Shown here piece after piece: positions 24,742-32,031 of a stretch of DNA of 38,250 nt. The position numbers and the translations under genes are program-made. The DNA comes from Xylanibacter ruminicola (lineage in GTDB: Bacteria; Bacteroidota; Bacteroidia; Bacteroidales; Bacteroidaceae): NCBI RefSeq assembly GCF_900142525.1, contig NZ_FRBD01000028.1, positions 1 through 38,250 on the forward strand, written 5' to 3'. How positions within the stretch are numbered: position 1 is the stretch's first letter; each line of letters starts with the position of its first letter. Below the pieces are notes generated by a model. The model did not search any database. It was not told where the DNA came from and was given only the letters and a program-made list of their open reading frames with translations.

Positions 24742-25748
24742 GAAAATTTCTAAAAATATGCACCAGTCTAATCATGCTAGTTATGCTAGCTACACTAGCC
24801 ACCTCCTGCGTAGACGAAGAAGAACGCCCCAATACCCCAGAAGGCAACTTCGAGGCCTTGTGGCACATCATAGACGAGCACTACTGTTTCTTTGACTACA
24901 AGGATATCGACTGGAACGAGATATATAAAATATATAAGGTACGCGCGAAAGGGGATCTAAACAGCGAACAACTATTTGAAGTGCTGACAGATATGCTCAG
25001 CAATCTGCGCGACGGCCACGTCAACCTATATACATCTTTCGACAATGGCCGCTACTGGCGATGGTACGAAGACTATCCCGCAAACTTCAGCGATACCCTA
25101 CAGCGCCGGTACCTTGGCACCGACTACCGCATAGCCGGCGGACTGCGCTATAAAATACTTGACGATAACGTGGGCTACGTATACTGCGGAAGTTTCTCAA
25201 CCAGTGTGGGCGAGAGTAACCTCGACGAGGTGATAGAACACATGATGTTATGCCAAGGTATGATACTCGACATACGCAACAACGGCGGCGGAAACCTGAC
25301 CTATGCCGAGAAACTGGCTGCCAGATTCTGTAACGAGAAGACACTAGTGGGCTATATGCAGCACAAGACGGGGAAGGGGCACAATGATTTTTCGTCTGAA
25401 GAGCCGCAGTATCTAGAGCCATCCAGCAACATGCGTTGGCATAAACCTGTGGTACTGCTCACCAACCGAGGGGTGTTCAGCGCTGCAAACGAATTTACAA
25501 AATACATGAAATGCCTACCGCAAGTAACAACGGTGGGCGACCAGACTGGCGGTGGCAGCGGCATGCCATTTACCGCCACACTACCCAACGGATGGACCGT
25601 GCGTTTCTCGGCCTGTCCCAGTTACGACCGCAATCATAACCAAACCGAATTTGGCATCGTCCCCGACTACCAAGTGACCCTAACCGCCACAGATTTCCTC
25701 CGCGGTCGTGATACAATCATAGAATTTGCCCGAGATTTCCTAAGATAA
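24738..25748 (+). CDS. S41 family peptidase, lipoprotein
   Basis: This 336-residue lipoprotein has a signal peptide ending in lipobox LATSC and a C-terminal-processing-peptidase-like S41 domain. The segments LRDGHVNLY, MILDIRNNGGGN, LTNRGVFSAANEF (probable nucleophile serine) and GDQTGGGSGMP follow the family order; no PDZ domain is obvious. It is probably anchored in an envelope membrane and cleaves protein C-termini or exported peptides. The hydrophobic core of its signal peptide is encoded by the CTAG array at 24767-24802. Its ATG overlaps the DUF3316 stop, so the two genes are likely cotranslated. It ends just before the inverted repeat at 25754. Confidence 0.92.
   Translation: MRKFLKICTSLIMLVMLATLATSCVDEEERPNTPEGNFEALWHIIDEHYCFFDYKDIDWNEIYKIYKVRAKGDLNSEQLFEVLTDMLSNLRDGHVNLYTSFDNGRYWRWYEDYPANFSDTLQRRYLGTDYRIAGGLRYKILDDNVGYVYCGSFSTSVGESNLDEVIEHMMLCQGMILDIRNNGGGNLTYAEKLAARFCNEKTLVGYMQHKTGKGHNDFSSEEPQYLEPSSNMRWHKPVVLLTNRGVFSAANEFTKYMKCLPQVTTVGDQTGGGSGMPFTATLPNGWTVRFSACPSYDRNHNQTEFGIVPDYQVTLTATDFLRGRDTIIEFARDFLR
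24767..24802. repeat. CTAG 9-mer array encoding a lipoprotein signal-peptide core
   Basis: The units TCTAATCAT (degenerate), GCTAGTTAT, GCTAGCTAC, ACTAGCCAC are read in the Leu-Val-X frame as LIMLVMLATLAT, immediately before the lipobox cysteine of the S41 lipoprotein. Confidence 0.9.
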
Positions 25749-25753
25749 TATTG

Positions 25754-25825
25754 CCTACGGATTATACGGATTAAAAATAGCCAATAACATCCAGTATAGA
25801 AAAATAAATCCGTAAAATCCGTAGG
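25754..25825. repeat. Inverted repeat (CCTACGGAT family), second locus
   Basis: The left arm at 25754-25772 starts with the same 18 bases as the element at 10450. The right arm at 25807-25825 is its reverse complement with one mismatch, and a further half-copy (ATTCCGTAGGTAAA) follows at 25846. It lies just after the S41 lipoprotein stop and before tRNA-Leu. It fills part of the 450-bp gene-free region 25749-26198, which also holds the tRNA and two promoters. Confidence 0.85.
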
Positions 25826-25874
25826 TAAAATAAAAAAAGATTAGCATTCCGTAGGTAAATTGAAAAAAAAGCAT

Positions 25875-25882
25875 TATCTTTG
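25875..25882 (+). promoter_or_regulatory. Candidate -7 element of tRNA-Leu
   Basis: TATCTTTG lies 30 bases before the mature tRNA 5' end. The -33 region at the usual distance falls in a CCTACGGAT half-repeat and is not recognisable. Confidence 0.6.
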
Positions 25883-25912
25883 CACCCACAAAACGAAAGA
25901 AACCACAGAAAA

Positions 25913-25993
25913 GCGCCTGTGGCGGAATTGGTAGACGCGCTAGACTTAGGATCTAGTGTTTACGACGTGCAGGTTCGAGTCCTGTCAGGCGCA
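25913..25993 (+). tRNA. tRNA-Leu (anticodon UAG)
   Basis: The acceptor arms GCGCCTG and CAGGCGC pair fully, the D-arm has GGAATTGGTAGACGCGC, and the anticodon stem CTAGA/TCTAG encloses loop CTTAGGA with anticodon TAG, reading CUN leucine codons. A class II variable arm and the T-loop GGTTCGAGTCC follow. CCA is not encoded. The two CTAGs in the anticodon arm are normal base-paired tRNA sequence. Confidence 0.97.
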
Positions 25994-26098
25994 CATTATT
26001 AATTAATATTACGACAATGCCTACAAACAGGAATACTACCACATTATTAGTATTTAAGCATAAATTTGCGGTATTTTGAAAAAAAAACTGAAATTTAC

Positions 26099-26129
26099 TT
26101 GGAAGTTTCAGATATATTTCCTACTTTTG
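26099..26129 (+). promoter_or_regulatory. Promoter of the lipoprotein/OmpA pair
   Basis: TTG at 26099-26101, a 20-base spacer and TACTTTTG at 26122-26129 fit the Bacteroidota promoter pattern. The start codon at 26199 lies 69 bases downstream, leaving an A/T-rich leader of about 60 bases. Confidence 0.7.
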
Positions 26130-26198
26130 CCATCGATTTATATAAATTAACGTACGATATATTGTTTTATTATTTGTTTAATTATAATTTTTAGTTCA

Positions 26199-27968
26199 AT
26201 GAAAAAGAAAATTATCAATGGTATTCTGATGGTAGCTCTCGTTGCAGCTACTTCGGCATCATTCGTTTCTTGTAAGGACAATGATGAAGACATGCAGGCT
26301 GAGTTCCTGGCTCTTCAGCAGCAGAATCAGACAGATCTGAACGATTTGAAGAAAAAGATTGAGCGACTTGACGCTGCTGACAGCTGTTTGATTACCAGCG
26401 TTATCGTTAATGCTACTTCTACTAGCATCTTGGATAATAGCAAGCTGTTCCCTGGCGTAAATATGCAGTTCCTAGGTACTACTTATGGTGAGGCTGGCCT
26501 TCCAGTAAGCTTCCCAAGCGTAGCTGAATATACTGGAACAAAATTCACTGCAGTAGCTGGTGATAAGCTGTTCGAGAAGGACGCAACTATTTACTTCACT
26601 GCAAATCCTTCTAACATTGATGCAGCCAAGATGGCTAAGGTTAACCTGTCTTTGATTAACAGCCAGGGTACTGCTTATTCAGACCTGACACTGGGAACAG
26701 CTGAGAAATCTGACAAGGTTCTTACTTGGGGCACAACACGTGGCGCTAATGGTGCTACCGATCTTTGGAAGGCTTCTGTATCAGTTTCAGATCCTACTAA
26801 ACTCGGCCAGCTCGATCCTACTCAGATTATCGATGCTAAGGAGGCTGTTGAGCACGTTAAGAACATTATTGAAGAGTCTAAGGGTGTTAACAAGTCAAAT
26901 GCAAAGGCAAAAGCTAAGGCAATTCTTTCTGAGACAGCTACTGCACTGACAGAGGCTGCAAACATCACTCTCCCTGAGTTGCCAGCTCTTGGTTTGAAGG
27001 CTCAGTGGTCATGTCTGGATGTTAATGACCCAACTAAGACACGTACTTTCAGTACTGTTTCTGACTACTCTCTCGCTGCTACAGCATTCAAGCCTATCGA
27101 CTTCTACTATGGTCAGGGTATCATCGATCCAAACACAAAAGTTAGCATCGACATTTTGGACAGAGCCGTTGCAAAGATTGTAAAGCGTTTAAAGAAAGAA
27201 CTTGGCAAGATTAATAAGGATCTCAATAATATCAATATTGATTCAATTGAAGTTAAAGGTGATTTCTCTAGAGGCTATAAGTTCTACTATGAATTAAAGA
27301 CTAAGACTAATAGTGGTGTGTCACTTCAGTTCATCAACGGTCTGAAGATTCAAGGCATAAAGGAAGCTGCACCCACGCCAATTGGCAGCATAATAGGCGG
27401 TGAAAAAACCGATGGTTGGTTTGAATTGGATGAATTCAGTGTTGATTTCAATGAAGACATTGATAGTCTTGTTGCAGACATTCAGAAGGGTATCAATATT
27501 GCTCCTCTGATTAACGATCTTGTTAAGGTTCTGGGTGATGCAAACAAGTATGCTGATCGTGCTACCAGCCTCAGTAATCGCATTACTAACACTCTGAACA
27601 ATTTTGCAAACAACCTCATCACCAAGTTTGCTAACGATGGTTTCTATACAATTCTGCAGCCAGTTATGCTGATTGACAATGGTGAGGCCACATGCCGCCT
27701 TGTTACTGGTGCTACAATCAAGAAGGGTTCTTATACTCTGGTTCCAACCACAGTTACCAACGAACTGCTTGCTCCTGCATTCAAGAAGTATGTTGCTGTT
27801 AAGAAGGACGGTGCCGTTAAGGCTGAGAAGCTCATGACTAAGGGTGAGGCTAATTTCGACAACTATGCTGCAGACCTGAGCGAAGCTGGTAGCTATGAGA
27901 TTATTTATGCTGCTCTCGACTTCTACGGAAACGAGATTGTTAAGCGTTACAACGTAACTGTTCAGTAA
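26199..27968 (+). CDS. Lipoprotein of unknown function, cotranscribed with an OmpA protein
   Basis: This 589-residue protein has a lipoprotein signal with lipobox FVSC (about residue 25), followed by acidic residues and a short coiled coil (FLALQQQNQTDLNDLKKKIE). I do not recognise the rest, which is a mix of beta-rich segments and helices, including a repetitive lysine/alanine helix (SNAKAKAKAILSE). Codons are strongly biased to GCT, GGT, CTG and AAG, as in highly expressed genes and unlike upstream neighbours. It sits 34 bp before an OmpA-family gene, with which it shares that bias. A structural surface lipoprotein is likely, but this is inference. Confidence 0.85.
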   Translation: MKKKIINGILMVALVAATSASFVSCKDNDEDMQAEFLALQQQNQTDLNDLKKKIERLDAADSCLITSVIVNATSTSILDNSKLFPGVNMQFLGTTYGEAGLPVSFPSVAEYTGTKFTAVAGDKLFEKDATIYFTANPSNIDAAKMAKVNLSLINSQGTAYSDLTLGTAEKSDKVLTWGTTRGANGATDLWKASVSVSDPTKLGQLDPTQIIDAKEAVEHVKNIIEESKGVNKSNAKAKAKAILSETATALTEAANITLPELPALGLKAQWSCLDVNDPTKTRTFSTVSDYSLAATAFKPIDFYYGQGIIDPNTKVSIDILDRAVAKIVKRLKKELGKINKDLNNINIDSIEVKGDFSRGYKFYYELKTKTNSGVSLQFINGLKIQGIKEAAPTPIGSIIGGEKTDGWFELDEFSVDFNEDIDSLVADIQKGINIAPLINDLVKVLGDANKYADRATSLSNRITNTLNNFANNLITKFANDGFYTILQPVMLIDNGEATCRLVTGATIKKGSYTLVPTTVTNELLAPAFKKYVAVKKDGAVKAEKLMTKGEANFDNYAADLSEAGSYEIIYAALDFYGNEIVKRYNVTVQ

Positions 27969-28002
27969 TTAACATTGTAGAATAATAATTTGTAAACAGA
28001 AT

Positions 28003-29181
28003 ATGAAAATGAAGAAAACAATATTGTCTTGCCTGATGCTGTTGGCTGGTCTTTCAGCATCTGCTCAGGAGCAGAAGGGCACGACTGAATACGTCTTCGA
28101 GCCACACTGGTATGTACAGATACAGCCTCTGGGCGGACAGTACACTCTGGGTGAGCGCGATTTCGGCGACCTGCTTTCATATAACGTACAGGCTGCTATT
28201 GGCCGTCAGTTCAGCAAGCTGTGGGGCGCTCGTCTCGCTGTAAACGCTTGGCAGAGCAAGGGCGGTAGCACATACAATTACACTGGAATTATGTGGCCAC
28301 AGGTAGAGTACGGCTGGAAGTGGAACTATGTAGCTCCTACACTCGATGCTACTCTGAACCTGTCTAACCTCATTGCTGGTTATAATCCAAAGCGTATCTT
28401 CAACCTCAGCGCTTTCGCTGGTATCGGTCTGAACATCGCTTGGAAGAACGACGAGGCTGCTACAGTTAATAATCAGATTAAGAACGACCTCGGTCCTGTT
28501 GACCAGAATGGTGTTGCTCAGCCTCTCGGCTACGAGCCTCTTGCATACCTCTGGGATGGCACAAAGCTTCGCCTGATGGGTCAGTTCGGTCTGAACGCTG
28601 ACTTCAATGTAAGCGAGAAGGTAAGCCTTGGCATCGAGCTGAGCGCTAACACTCTGAGCGATAAATACAACTCAAAGAAGGCTGGTAACTGGGATTGGTA
28701 CTTCAACGCCCTCGCTGGTGTGAAAATCGCCCTCGGTAAGACCTACTCTACACGCTTTATCCCTGCTCCAGAGCCAGAGATCCGCTACGTAGAGAAGATT
28801 GTAGAGAAGATTGTTGAGGTTCCCGTTCCTGCACAGGCTGAGACCAACGCTACTGCTGCTGAGCCTCTGCGCCGTGATATCTTCTTCACCATCGGTAAGA
28901 CTGTTATCCGCAAGAGCGAGCAGCAGAAGATTAAGGACGTAGTAGACTACCTGAACGCTAATCCTGAGGCTAAGGTTAACGTAACTGGTTATGCTGACGC
29001 TGGTACCGGTAACGACCGCATCAACGATCGTCTGGCCGCTGGTCGTGCCGACGCAGTTGTTAAGGCTCTGAAGAAGGCTGGTATCTCTGCTAGCCGCATC
29101 AGCTACGACAGCAAGGGTGCTCGTGTTCAGCCATTCGCTGACAACGACAGCAACCGTGTATCTATCGTAATCGCTGAGTAA
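28003..29181 (+). CDS. OmpA-family outer-membrane protein
   Basis: This 392-residue protein has a signal peptide ending LSASAQ, an N-terminal beta-barrel (about residues 25-245), a linker rich in VEKIVEKIVEVPVPAQAE, and a C-terminal OmpA peptidoglycan-binding domain (about 290-392). The binding motif VTGYADAGTGNDRINDRLAA followed by GRA keeps the conserved aspartate and arginine. It should tether the outer membrane to the wall. The start could also be the second ATG at 28009. Codon use indicates high expression. A strong terminator follows the stop. Confidence 0.95.
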   Translation: MKMKKTILSCLMLLAGLSASAQEQKGTTEYVFEPHWYVQIQPLGGQYTLGERDFGDLLSYNVQAAIGRQFSKLWGARLAVNAWQSKGGSTYNYTGIMWPQVEYGWKWNYVAPTLDATLNLSNLIAGYNPKRIFNLSAFAGIGLNIAWKNDEAATVNNQIKNDLGPVDQNGVAQPLGYEPLAYLWDGTKLRLMGQFGLNADFNVSEKVSLGIELSANTLSDKYNSKKAGNWDWYFNALAGVKIALGKTYSTRFIPAPEPEIRYVEKIVEKIVEVPVPAQAETNATAAEPLRRDIFFTIGKTVIRKSEQQKIKDVVDYLNANPEAKVNVTGYADAGTGNDRINDRLAAGRADAVVKALKKAGISASRISYDSKGARVQPFADNDSNRVSIVIAE

Positions 29182-29207
29182 TCAACAGATTACCCAAACA
29201 ATAAATC

Positions 29208-29240
29208 AAAGCCCAGTCCCGTCTTGGGGCTGGGCTTTTT
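29208..29240 (+). terminator. Rho-independent terminator after the OmpA gene
   Basis: A 13-bp stem (AAAGCCCAGTCCC with GGGGCTGGGCTTT, one G-T pair) with loop GTCTT runs into TTTTT. It ends the lipoprotein/OmpA operon. Confidence 0.92.
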
Positions 29241-29264
29241 CTGAAAAACAATACGGATAACAAG

Positions 29265-30395
29265 ATGAAAAAGATTCTATTACTCCTCGCCAGCCTGTTT
29301 CCGATCGTTGCCACGGCAGAGTTGCCCGTTGACGGTTATTATCGTATACAAAACGTTGCTACCGAGCGATACCTCGTGTTGAATGATAATGTTATCAACA
29401 GTGAGATAGACATGTCATCATCAAAAGTCGATGTGAGCAACTTAAAATCTTGGCTAGGATTTGATAAGGTAAAGAGCAATCCAGGCAGCATTTTCTATAT
29501 ACAGAAAGTGGGTAGCAAATACAACCTGATTGCCCAAGGACTCAGTATTTACGAATTAAGCGGTGGAAAAAAATACCTGGACATTGTAGATAATGGAGAT
29601 GGAACCTACCGATTCGAAATGACAACTTCGTATGGTAGTGGACGTTTATATGACAGCGCCAATAAAGGAGAGGTTGGCAATGCCGTAACCAAAAAAGGTA
29701 GTGGCACCGTAAAACATGGGTATTGGAAACTACTACCTGTCAACACCGAAGACAATTACATCGGCCTACAACCGACAGTAGAGGCTACTGATGGCTGGTA
29801 TGGCACCCTGTATGCATCATACCCCTTCAAACTGGCTAGTGATAATGTGGAAGTTTACTATGTTGACGGTGTATGTGAGGGACAGTTCCGTTTAAAGCTA
29901 ATAACAGACGATGTAAAGCCTGCTGCTACACCATTGGTGTTTAAAAGCAATAGTAACGATCCCGCACAGAACAAGGTGACACCTGTATTCACTGAGACAA
30001 CAGCACCAGTAGACAATGTCATGAGCGGCACCTATTTCGCCAGCTATGAAGACAAAAATCATTATGCCTTCATAGAATATAATAGTAGTAAAATGCGTGT
30101 GCTTGGTGTAGATGCAACCAAAAATCTGGTATTAACTACTGCTAAGGAAAGTGACCTGGCTGGTGGTAAGTACATCCCTATGAATACCTGTTGGCTGAAC
30201 GTACCAAGCTGGCTGAGTGGCGTCTTTAAGCGAGTAGACCGTGACGCATACACCAGCATCAGAAGTATCGAGACGAGTACACAGAAAAGCGCAGTAAAGG
30301 GTACATTCACCCTTGCTGGTGTGCCAGTAGACGAAAACAAGGCTCTGAGCCCTGGAATCTACATTAAAGATGGAAAAAAGGTAGTTATTCCATAA
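29265..30395 (+). CDS. Secreted protein of unknown function with a Prevotella-type C-terminal tail
   Basis: This 376-residue protein begins with a signal peptide (MKKILLLLASLFPIVATAE). The segment DGYYRIQNVATERYLVLND resembles the start of ricin-like or 'carbohydrate-binding' beta-trefoil domains in Bacteroidota, but I cannot confirm the fold. The end, FTLAGVPVDENKALSPGIYI followed by KDGKKVVI, resembles the C-terminal tail (Leu-Ala/Ser-Gly-X-X-Val ... Gly-Ile-Tyr-Ile ... Gly-Lys-Lys-Val) found on many exported Prevotella proteins and related to type IX secretion signals. It therefore may be secreted or surface-attached. It is flanked by terminators on both sides, so it is probably a single-gene unit. 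Confidence 0.8.
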   Translation: MKKILLLLASLFPIVATAELPVDGYYRIQNVATERYLVLNDNVINSEIDMSSSKVDVSNLKSWLGFDKVKSNPGSIFYIQKVGSKYNLIAQGLSIYELSGGKKYLDIVDNGDGTYRFEMTTSYGSGRLYDSANKGEVGNAVTKKGSGTVKHGYWKLLPVNTEDNYIGLQPTVEATDGWYGTLYASYPFKLASDNVEVYYVDGVCEGQFRLKLITDDVKPAATPLVFKSNSNDPAQNKVTPVFTETTAPVDNVMSGTYFASYEDKNHYAFIEYNSSKMRVLGVDATKNLVLTTAKESDLAGGKYIPMNTCWLNVPSWLSGVFKRVDRDAYTSIRSIETSTQKSAVKGTFTLAGVPVDENKALSPGIYIKDGKKVVIP

Positions 30396-30412
30396 AGAAA
30401 TCAGTATATCAC

Positions 30413-30449
30413 AAAAGCATAGGTTTTACACTTCAAAACCTATGCTTTT
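30413..30449 (+). terminator. First of two tandem hairpins after the secreted-protein gene
   Basis: The 15-bp perfect stem AAAAGCATAGGTTTT / AAAACCTATGCTTTT has a 7-base loop. Only a short T-run follows, and a second related hairpin lies 7 bases downstream. Confidence 0.8.
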
Positions 30450-30456
30450 ATTGTAT

Positions 30457-30497
30457 AAAAGCTATGCTTTCGAGATGCGAAAGCATAGCTTTTTTTT
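30457..30497 (+). terminator. Second tandem hairpin with long T-run
   Basis: The 16-bp perfect stem AAAAGCTATGCTTTCG / CGAAAGCATAGCTTTT, with loop AGATG, is followed by more Ts. It shares the GCATAG core with the first hairpin. It separates the plus-strand secreted-protein gene from the convergent outer-membrane protein gene. Confidence 0.88.
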
Positions 30498-30563
30498 TCT
30501 AGGTACTTTTCAAATGCGAACCAGTTAGCTAGCAATTGTTTTCTAGGTGCTTTGCAAATTCAA

Positions 30564-31553
30564 CTAAAATATAGTTTTTGTAAAGCGAACGCTGAGCACT
30601 GGATAAACCTTGATGCCACCTAAGAAATCAATCCAATCGCCTACTTTACCAGTAGTATTCGTTATATCCTTGGTCAGGTTAGTGCCATCGTGGGTATAGA
30701 GGTCGGGCGTGCCGCCCCAGAACATAGCACCAGCATCGAATGATACCTGCCAGTCATCACGATTCTTCAGCAGTCGCCCGCCATAACCAAAGCCCAGATA
30801 TGGCTTAAACGGGTTTGACTTGGCAGAAACCTTCACCATACCATCTACATCTGGCTCCATCACGTAGCGCTCGCCAGTTTCCTTGAAGTCACCCACATGG
30901 AAACCCATACGGCCATATTCCAATATGCGCTGACGATAAGCTGTCGGAAGATAAACATCAGGATAACCATCCAACTCAACGATAGGCTCATCATTGTAAC
31001 ACTTATCATAAATATGGTTATACATGCTTACAGCCAGCAAAGAAGTCATAGCACGAGTTGAGTTCTCGGCATAAGCAAACTGAGAGGGGCCCCAATAGAA
31101 ACCGGCAGTAACATGCCAGTGCTTATTAGTGAAGGGGAATACATCAACCAGGAACTTAAAGTTGTTGACAGTAGGCTTGCCCACCATCTCTACCTCGTCG
31201 TCTACGGTATAGCCTGTAAGGCTGGTGAGTAGCTTGGACATGCGATCGAACTTGGTTTCAACGCGATTGCCCTGTGCATCATACTTCACAGCGGGTTCTC
31301 CGCCCACCTCTACAGGGAAATAGATGCTCTTGGTGAAACGGGGCATATACTCATATCCAGCACGCAGCTGTACATAGTCACCAATCTTACTAGCCACGTC
31401 GATACCGATTCCGGTGGTTCCTGCAGTAACAGACACATCAAGATTCTGAAAAACCTTATGCTTCTTGAACCATGATTCTGTTTGGAGACTATCCTGCGCC
31501 TGAGCTGTACCCAGCATACAGGCGGCTGCTATTAGTAATACAAACTTTTTCAT
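30564..31553 (-). CDS. Outer-membrane beta-barrel protein of unknown function
   Basis: This 329-residue protein starts at ATG 31553 (MKKFVLLIAAACMLGTAQAQ); the in-frame codon upstream at 31565 is TTG and unnecessary. After the signal peptide, the sequence is rich in aromatic/glycine beta-strand patterns (YVQLRAGYEYMPRF, PYLGFGYGGRLL, WQVSFDAGAMFWGG) and ends in phenylalanine (VRFTKTIF), as in outer-membrane barrels. I do not recognise a specific family. It is transcribed toward the tandem terminators and lies downstream of the yceD-der cluster, with a G/C-rich repeat between. Confidence 0.85.
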   Translation of the reverse strand: MKKFVLLIAAACMLGTAQAQDSLQTESWFKKHKVFQNLDVSVTAGTTGIGIDVASKIGDYVQLRAGYEYMPRFTKSIYFPVEVGGEPAVKYDAQGNRVETKFDRMSKLLTSLTGYTVDDEVEMVGKPTVNNFKFLVDVFPFTNKHWHVTAGFYWGPSQFAYAENSTRAMTSLLAVSMYNHIYDKCYNDEPIVELDGYPDVYLPTAYRQRILEYGRMGFHVGDFKETGERYVMEPDVDGMVKVSAKSNPFKPYLGFGYGGRLLKNRDDWQVSFDAGAMFWGGTPDLYTHDGTNLTKDITNTTGKVGDWIDFLGGIKVYPVLSVRFTKTIF

Positions 31554-31583
31554 ATTTATCTTCAATTAATAATTCCTTTGTTC

Positions 31584-31632
31584 AGCCCCCCTACCCCCTG
31601 GCTCGTCCAAGACCCTCAGGAGGGGAAATAGC
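31584..31632. repeat. G/C-rich dispersed repeat, diverged copy
   Basis: CCCCCCTACCCCCTGG and AGGAGGGGAAATAGCGG resemble the C-rich and G-rich halves of the elements at 37741-37900. It fills most of the 85-bp spacer between the outer-membrane protein and the small lipoprotein. This is the most diverged of the four copies. Confidence 0.5.
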
Positions 31633-31638
31633 GGAGGG

Positions 31639-32031
31639 CTATTTCATCATCCAACGGCCATTTCGCTCCACCATCGGCACAACGACCTCTTCGGTAGTAG
31701 AATCGCCGTAACATAATATCAGCATCACGCTGGTGTATTGCTGTGTGCTATCAGTAAAAGCTCGCGAGATACGAACCTCGTTGATACCGCCACGGGCCTT
31801 TTGCTGCTGAGCGATAAACTGGCTATAGCCATCTATCAGCTGCGAGCGGTAATCGGCAGGCAGACTATCTGCCATCAGGCGTCCTTCCACAAAGTGATCG
31901 TAATCTCCCTCTATCAGGTGCTGATAATAGCCCTTAGCTGCCAATGAGGCCAACTCTTCTCTGGTAGGACCACTGCACGCGGCAAACGAAACTAGCAGAA
32001 CTAGTAGTACTAGATATACTAGTTTCTTCAT
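31639..32031 (-). CDS. Small lipoprotein (DUF4878/NTF2-like)
   Basis: This 130-residue lipoprotein has lipobox FAAC at about residue 19. The mature part has the layout of small NTF2-like/DUF4878 lipoproteins: a helical start (REELASLAAKGYYQHLIEGD), then beta-strands ending in VERNGRWMMK. The hydrophobic core of the signal peptide (LVYLVLLVLLV) is encoded by the CTAG array at 31991-32026. Its ATG overlaps the der stop by one base (TAATG), so it is the last gene of the yceD-rpmF-fabH-era-der cluster. Function is unknown. Confidence 0.82.
   Translation of the reverse strand: MKKLVYLVLLVLLVSFAACSGPTREELASLAAKGYYQHLIEGDYDHFVEGRLMADSLPADYRSQLIDGYSQFIAQQQKARGGINEVRISRAFTDSTQQYTSVMLILCYGDSTTEEVVVPMVERNGRWMMK
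31991..32026. repeat. CTAG 9-mer array encoding a second lipoprotein signal-peptide core
   Basis: Four perfect units occur: ACTAGCAGA, ACTAGTAGT, ACTAGATAT, ACTAGTTTC. The minus strand reads them in the Leu-Val-X frame as LVYLVLLVLLVS after MKK. Confidence 0.93.

Noticed and set aside
25930..25962. CTAG motifs in the tRNA-Leu anticodon arm as another array
   Set aside because: The two CTAGs pair as the anticodon stem and do not follow the 9-bp phase; they are normal tRNA sequence.
30496..30559. Short direct repeat TTTCTAGGTACTTT / TTTCTAGGTGCTTT
   Set aside because: The two copies are 44 bp apart with three CTAGs at irregular spacing; it is real but too short and isolated, and out of 9-bp phase, to assign to a family.
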